From Sphingobacterium cellulitidis (lineage in GTDB: Bacteria > Bacteroidota > Bacteroidia > Sphingobacteriales > Sphingobacteriaceae), in NCBI GenBank assembly GCA_002245855.1, contig NOUX01000002.1, positions 124,001 through 188,000 of the forward strand: DNA of 64,000 nt, written 5' to 3'. The position numbers were made by a program, and so were the translations under genes. A model generated the notes under the pieces. The model saw only the letters and a program-made list of their open reading frames with translations. It was not told where the DNA came from and made no database searches. Below are positions 62,597 through 64,000 of the stretch, one piece after another; within the stretch, counting starts at the first letter, position 1, and each line of letters starts with the position of its first letter.

Positions 62597-62626
62597 TAAA
62601 TGTAGTAAATCGGTTTATTAATTCAA
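62597..62626 (-). promoter_or_regulatory. Promoter of the Gfo/Idh/MocA gene
   Basis: On the minus strand, TTG (62626-62624), 19 nt and TACATTTA (62604-62597) match the consensus in all but the last base. Confidence 0.55.
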
Positions 62627-62765
62627 AATTTCGTTGAATTTTTTATGTTTTTTTATTAAAATAATAACAATATCACTTGCCTAGCAGAAGTTAATATAAA
62701 ATCTTATATTACATCGAAAAACGCTACAAAAGCATTTTTCTGCAATAAATATTAAAATAAACCAA

Positions 62766-63470
62766 ATGGTTAAAGACGATAAAATTAGAAATTCATTTGC
62801 CAATAAAACTTGGCAAGAAATAAAAGTAAAAGACTCCTGGCAAATCTTTAAGATCATGTCAGAATTTGTAGATGGATTCGAAAAATTAGCTAAAATCGGT
62901 CCTTGTGTTTCAATCTTTGGCTCTGCTAGAACCCCTGACGAACATAAATATTACCAAATGACCGTTGAAATCGCTAGACTACTAGCTGATCGCGGGTACG
63001 GTGTTATTTCAGGCGGAGGACCCGGAATCATGGAAGCCGCAAATAAAGGCGCTTATAATGCCGGTGGAAAGTCCGTAGGATTAAATATTGAACTCCCACA
63101 TGAACAATTCCATAACAAATACATCGACCGCGATAAACTCCTGGAATTTAATTACTTCTTCGTAAGAAAGGTTATGTTTATGAAATATTCCCAAGGTTAT
63201 ATTGTGTTACCTGGTGGATTTGGAACCATGGATGAGCTATTCGAAGCAGTAACCCTAATTCAAACAGGCAAGATTGCTCGATTCCCAATTGTACTTGTAG
63301 GAACGGAGTATTGGAATGGTTTGTTCGACTGGATCAAGAATACCATGTTAGGCAATAAATACATCAGTGAAGAGGATTTGAACCTATACAGGATGGTGGA
63401 TACAGCTGAGGAAGCTACGGAACATATCTTTAGGTTCTATGATAAGTATCTATTGAAACCGAACTTTTAA
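62766..63470 (+). CDS. LOG-family (TIGR00730) nucleotide phosphoribohydrolase-like protein
   Basis: A 234-residue Rossmann-fold protein. The family motifs are SGGGPGIMEAANKGA and LPGGFGTMDELFEAVTL, which form the active site of cytokinin-riboside-phosphate and AMP/CMP phosphoribohydrolases. It probably cleaves nucleoside monophosphates to base and ribose 5-phosphate. The first 40 residues extend beyond the shortest homologues. It ends in a clear terminator. Confidence 0.9.
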   Translation: MVKDDKIRNSFANKTWQEIKVKDSWQIFKIMSEFVDGFEKLAKIGPCVSIFGSARTPDEHKYYQMTVEIARLLADRGYGVISGGGPGIMEAANKGAYNAGGKSVGLNIELPHEQFHNKYIDRDKLLEFNYFFVRKVMFMKYSQGYIVLPGGFGTMDELFEAVTLIQTGKIARFPIVLVGTEYWNGLFDWIKNTMLGNKYISEEDLNLYRMVDTAEEATEHIFRFYDKYLLKPNF

Positions 63471-63515
63471 TAAGCAAAACGCCTGGAGATTTCCAGCCTT
63501 TAAAAAAACATATCA

Positions 63516-63543
63516 ATCGCCCTTATACAAGGGCGATTTTTTT
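63516..63543 (+). terminator. Intrinsic terminator after the LOG gene
   Basis: ATCGCCCTT and AAGGGCGAT form a 9-bp stem with loop ATAC, followed by seven T. Confidence 0.88.
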
Positions 63544-63592
63544 ATGAAATATACCTTTGAAAAGATTCCGATCCAATTCATTTCCATAAAAA

Positions 63593-63620
63593 AAATCCCC
63601 CGGCATAAACCGAGGGATTT
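63593..63620 (-). terminator. Terminator of the Oar-like receptor gene
   Basis: On the minus strand, AAATCCCTCGG and CCGGGGGATTT pair over 11 bp with one G-U, followed by a U-run. It lies 23 nt after the gene's stop. Confidence 0.75.
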
Positions 63621-63643
63621 GTATGATGAAAATTTGTTTAATC

Positions 63644-64000
63644 TTAGTTGAAGATATAACGAACACCTAATTGCGCTGACCATCTAGATGGAATATCAGA
63701 CGTGAAATAAGGTTTGTTTTCATTTAAGTTACCCAATTTGTATTGAGGAATGTTTGTGTTTTGTTGGAAACTATCGAATGAAATTGGTCTAAATGAGTTA
63801 TCCCAAAAACTTCCGCCACCACTGTATTGCTCACCCCATTTTTTATTGATCAATGCTCCCACATTCATGATATCAAATGAGATTTGGATAGTATTTTTCT
63901 TTCCACCAACATTGGTAAATACATCTTGTAAGATTCTAAAGTCAAATCTGTGTGAGAAAGGTGCTTTATCACCATTTCTTTCGGCGTATTGACCTCTTCT
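63644..64000 (-). CDS. Oar-like TonB-dependent receptor, C-terminal end (partial)
   Basis: The gene enters from the right edge, and the last 118 residues are visible. They contain RRGQYAERNG, FSHRFDFRILQDVF and the QISFDIMNVGALINKKWG stretch, which match the C-terminal barrel of Oar-like receptors with a carboxypeptidase-regulatory domain. The chain ends in LGVRYIFN, an aromatic-rich outer-membrane barrel terminus. The rest, including any plug domain, lies outside the window. The ATG at 63868 is internal, not a true start. Confidence 0.85.
   Translation of the reverse strand, partial: RRGQYAERNGDKAPFSHRFDFRILQDVFTNVGGKKNTIQISFDIMNVGALINKKWGEQYSGGGSFWDNSFRPISFDSFQQNTNIPQYKLGNLNENKPYFTSDIPSRWSAQLGVRYIFN

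Noticed and set aside
1..64000. Mobile element, prophage, CRISPR or classical defence island
   Set aside because: No transposase, integrase, phage structural gene, cas gene, restriction-modification gene or tRNA-associated attachment site was seen; genes are mostly housekeeping or metabolic.

Overview
The window looks like chromosomal DNA of a Bacteroidota bacterium, most likely a Sphingobacteriaceae member (Sphingobacterium or Pedobacter type). The evidence is the low GC content, a SusC/SusD operon under an ECF sigma and FecR pair, TPR-AraC hybrid regulators, DUF4843, PKD-like and TlpA proteins, and many promoters of the Bacteroidota form TTG-N19/20-TAnnTTTG. I see no tRNA, rRNA, CRISPR array, insertion sequence or prophage. 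Start codons were re-chosen in many places where the longest ORF overlapped a neighbour, a promoter or a signal peptide.

0-14.4 kb, mostly minus strand: a PaaE-like ferredoxin reductase cut by the window edge; the rimP-nusA-infB operon, whose apparent promoter lies upstream of a strong intrinsic terminator; a LexA-like XRE/S24 repressor divergent from a degenerate GIY-YIG protein; a large protein joining a metalloprotease, a beta-propeller and a beta-barrel; penicillin-binding protein 1A; and rpoN on the plus strand. 14.4-14.9 kb holds a GC-rich, foldable RNA candidate with its own near-perfect promoter, ahead of an 87-residue unknown protein.

14.9-27.4 kb is mixed: DUF2891 and DUF937 proteins, threonine aldolase, isopentenyl-diphosphate isomerase, an unknown three-gene operon (two membrane proteins and a DUF695-RraB protein), a TPR-AraC regulator, MprF, a DUF3472 lipoprotein and a Nudix hydrolase. 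27.4-37.5 kb is an aromatic amino-acid degradation cluster. It has hmgA-hppD-amino-acid dehydrogenase on the minus strand, fumarylacetoacetase plus a flavin reductase on the plus strand, and an oversized phenylalanine hydroxylase convergent with them. Together they take phenylalanine through tyrosine, hydroxyphenylpyruvate and homogentisate to fumarate and acetoacetate, although no maleylacetoacetate isomerase or aminotransferase gene is present. An acyl-CoA ligase and a small acetyltransferase follow.

37.6-49.9 kb is one regulated uptake locus on the minus strand: ECF sigma, FecR, SusC with an STN domain, SusD, DUF4843 lipoprotein, PKD-like lipoprotein, a two-domain retropepsin-like protease and a TlpA-type thioredoxin protein. 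It has no glycoside hydrolase. A plus-strand terminator between fecR and susC suggests an antisense small RNA. 50-64 kb carries a lipoprotein and an acetyltransferase, an isolated pdxH-nuoC-nuoD operon, yqgE, a sugar dehydrogenase, a ROK regulator, a split and order-reversed 5'-nucleotidase, an MFS transporter, recR, a Tat-exported oxidoreductase, a LOG-family protein and the end of an Oar-like outer-membrane receptor.
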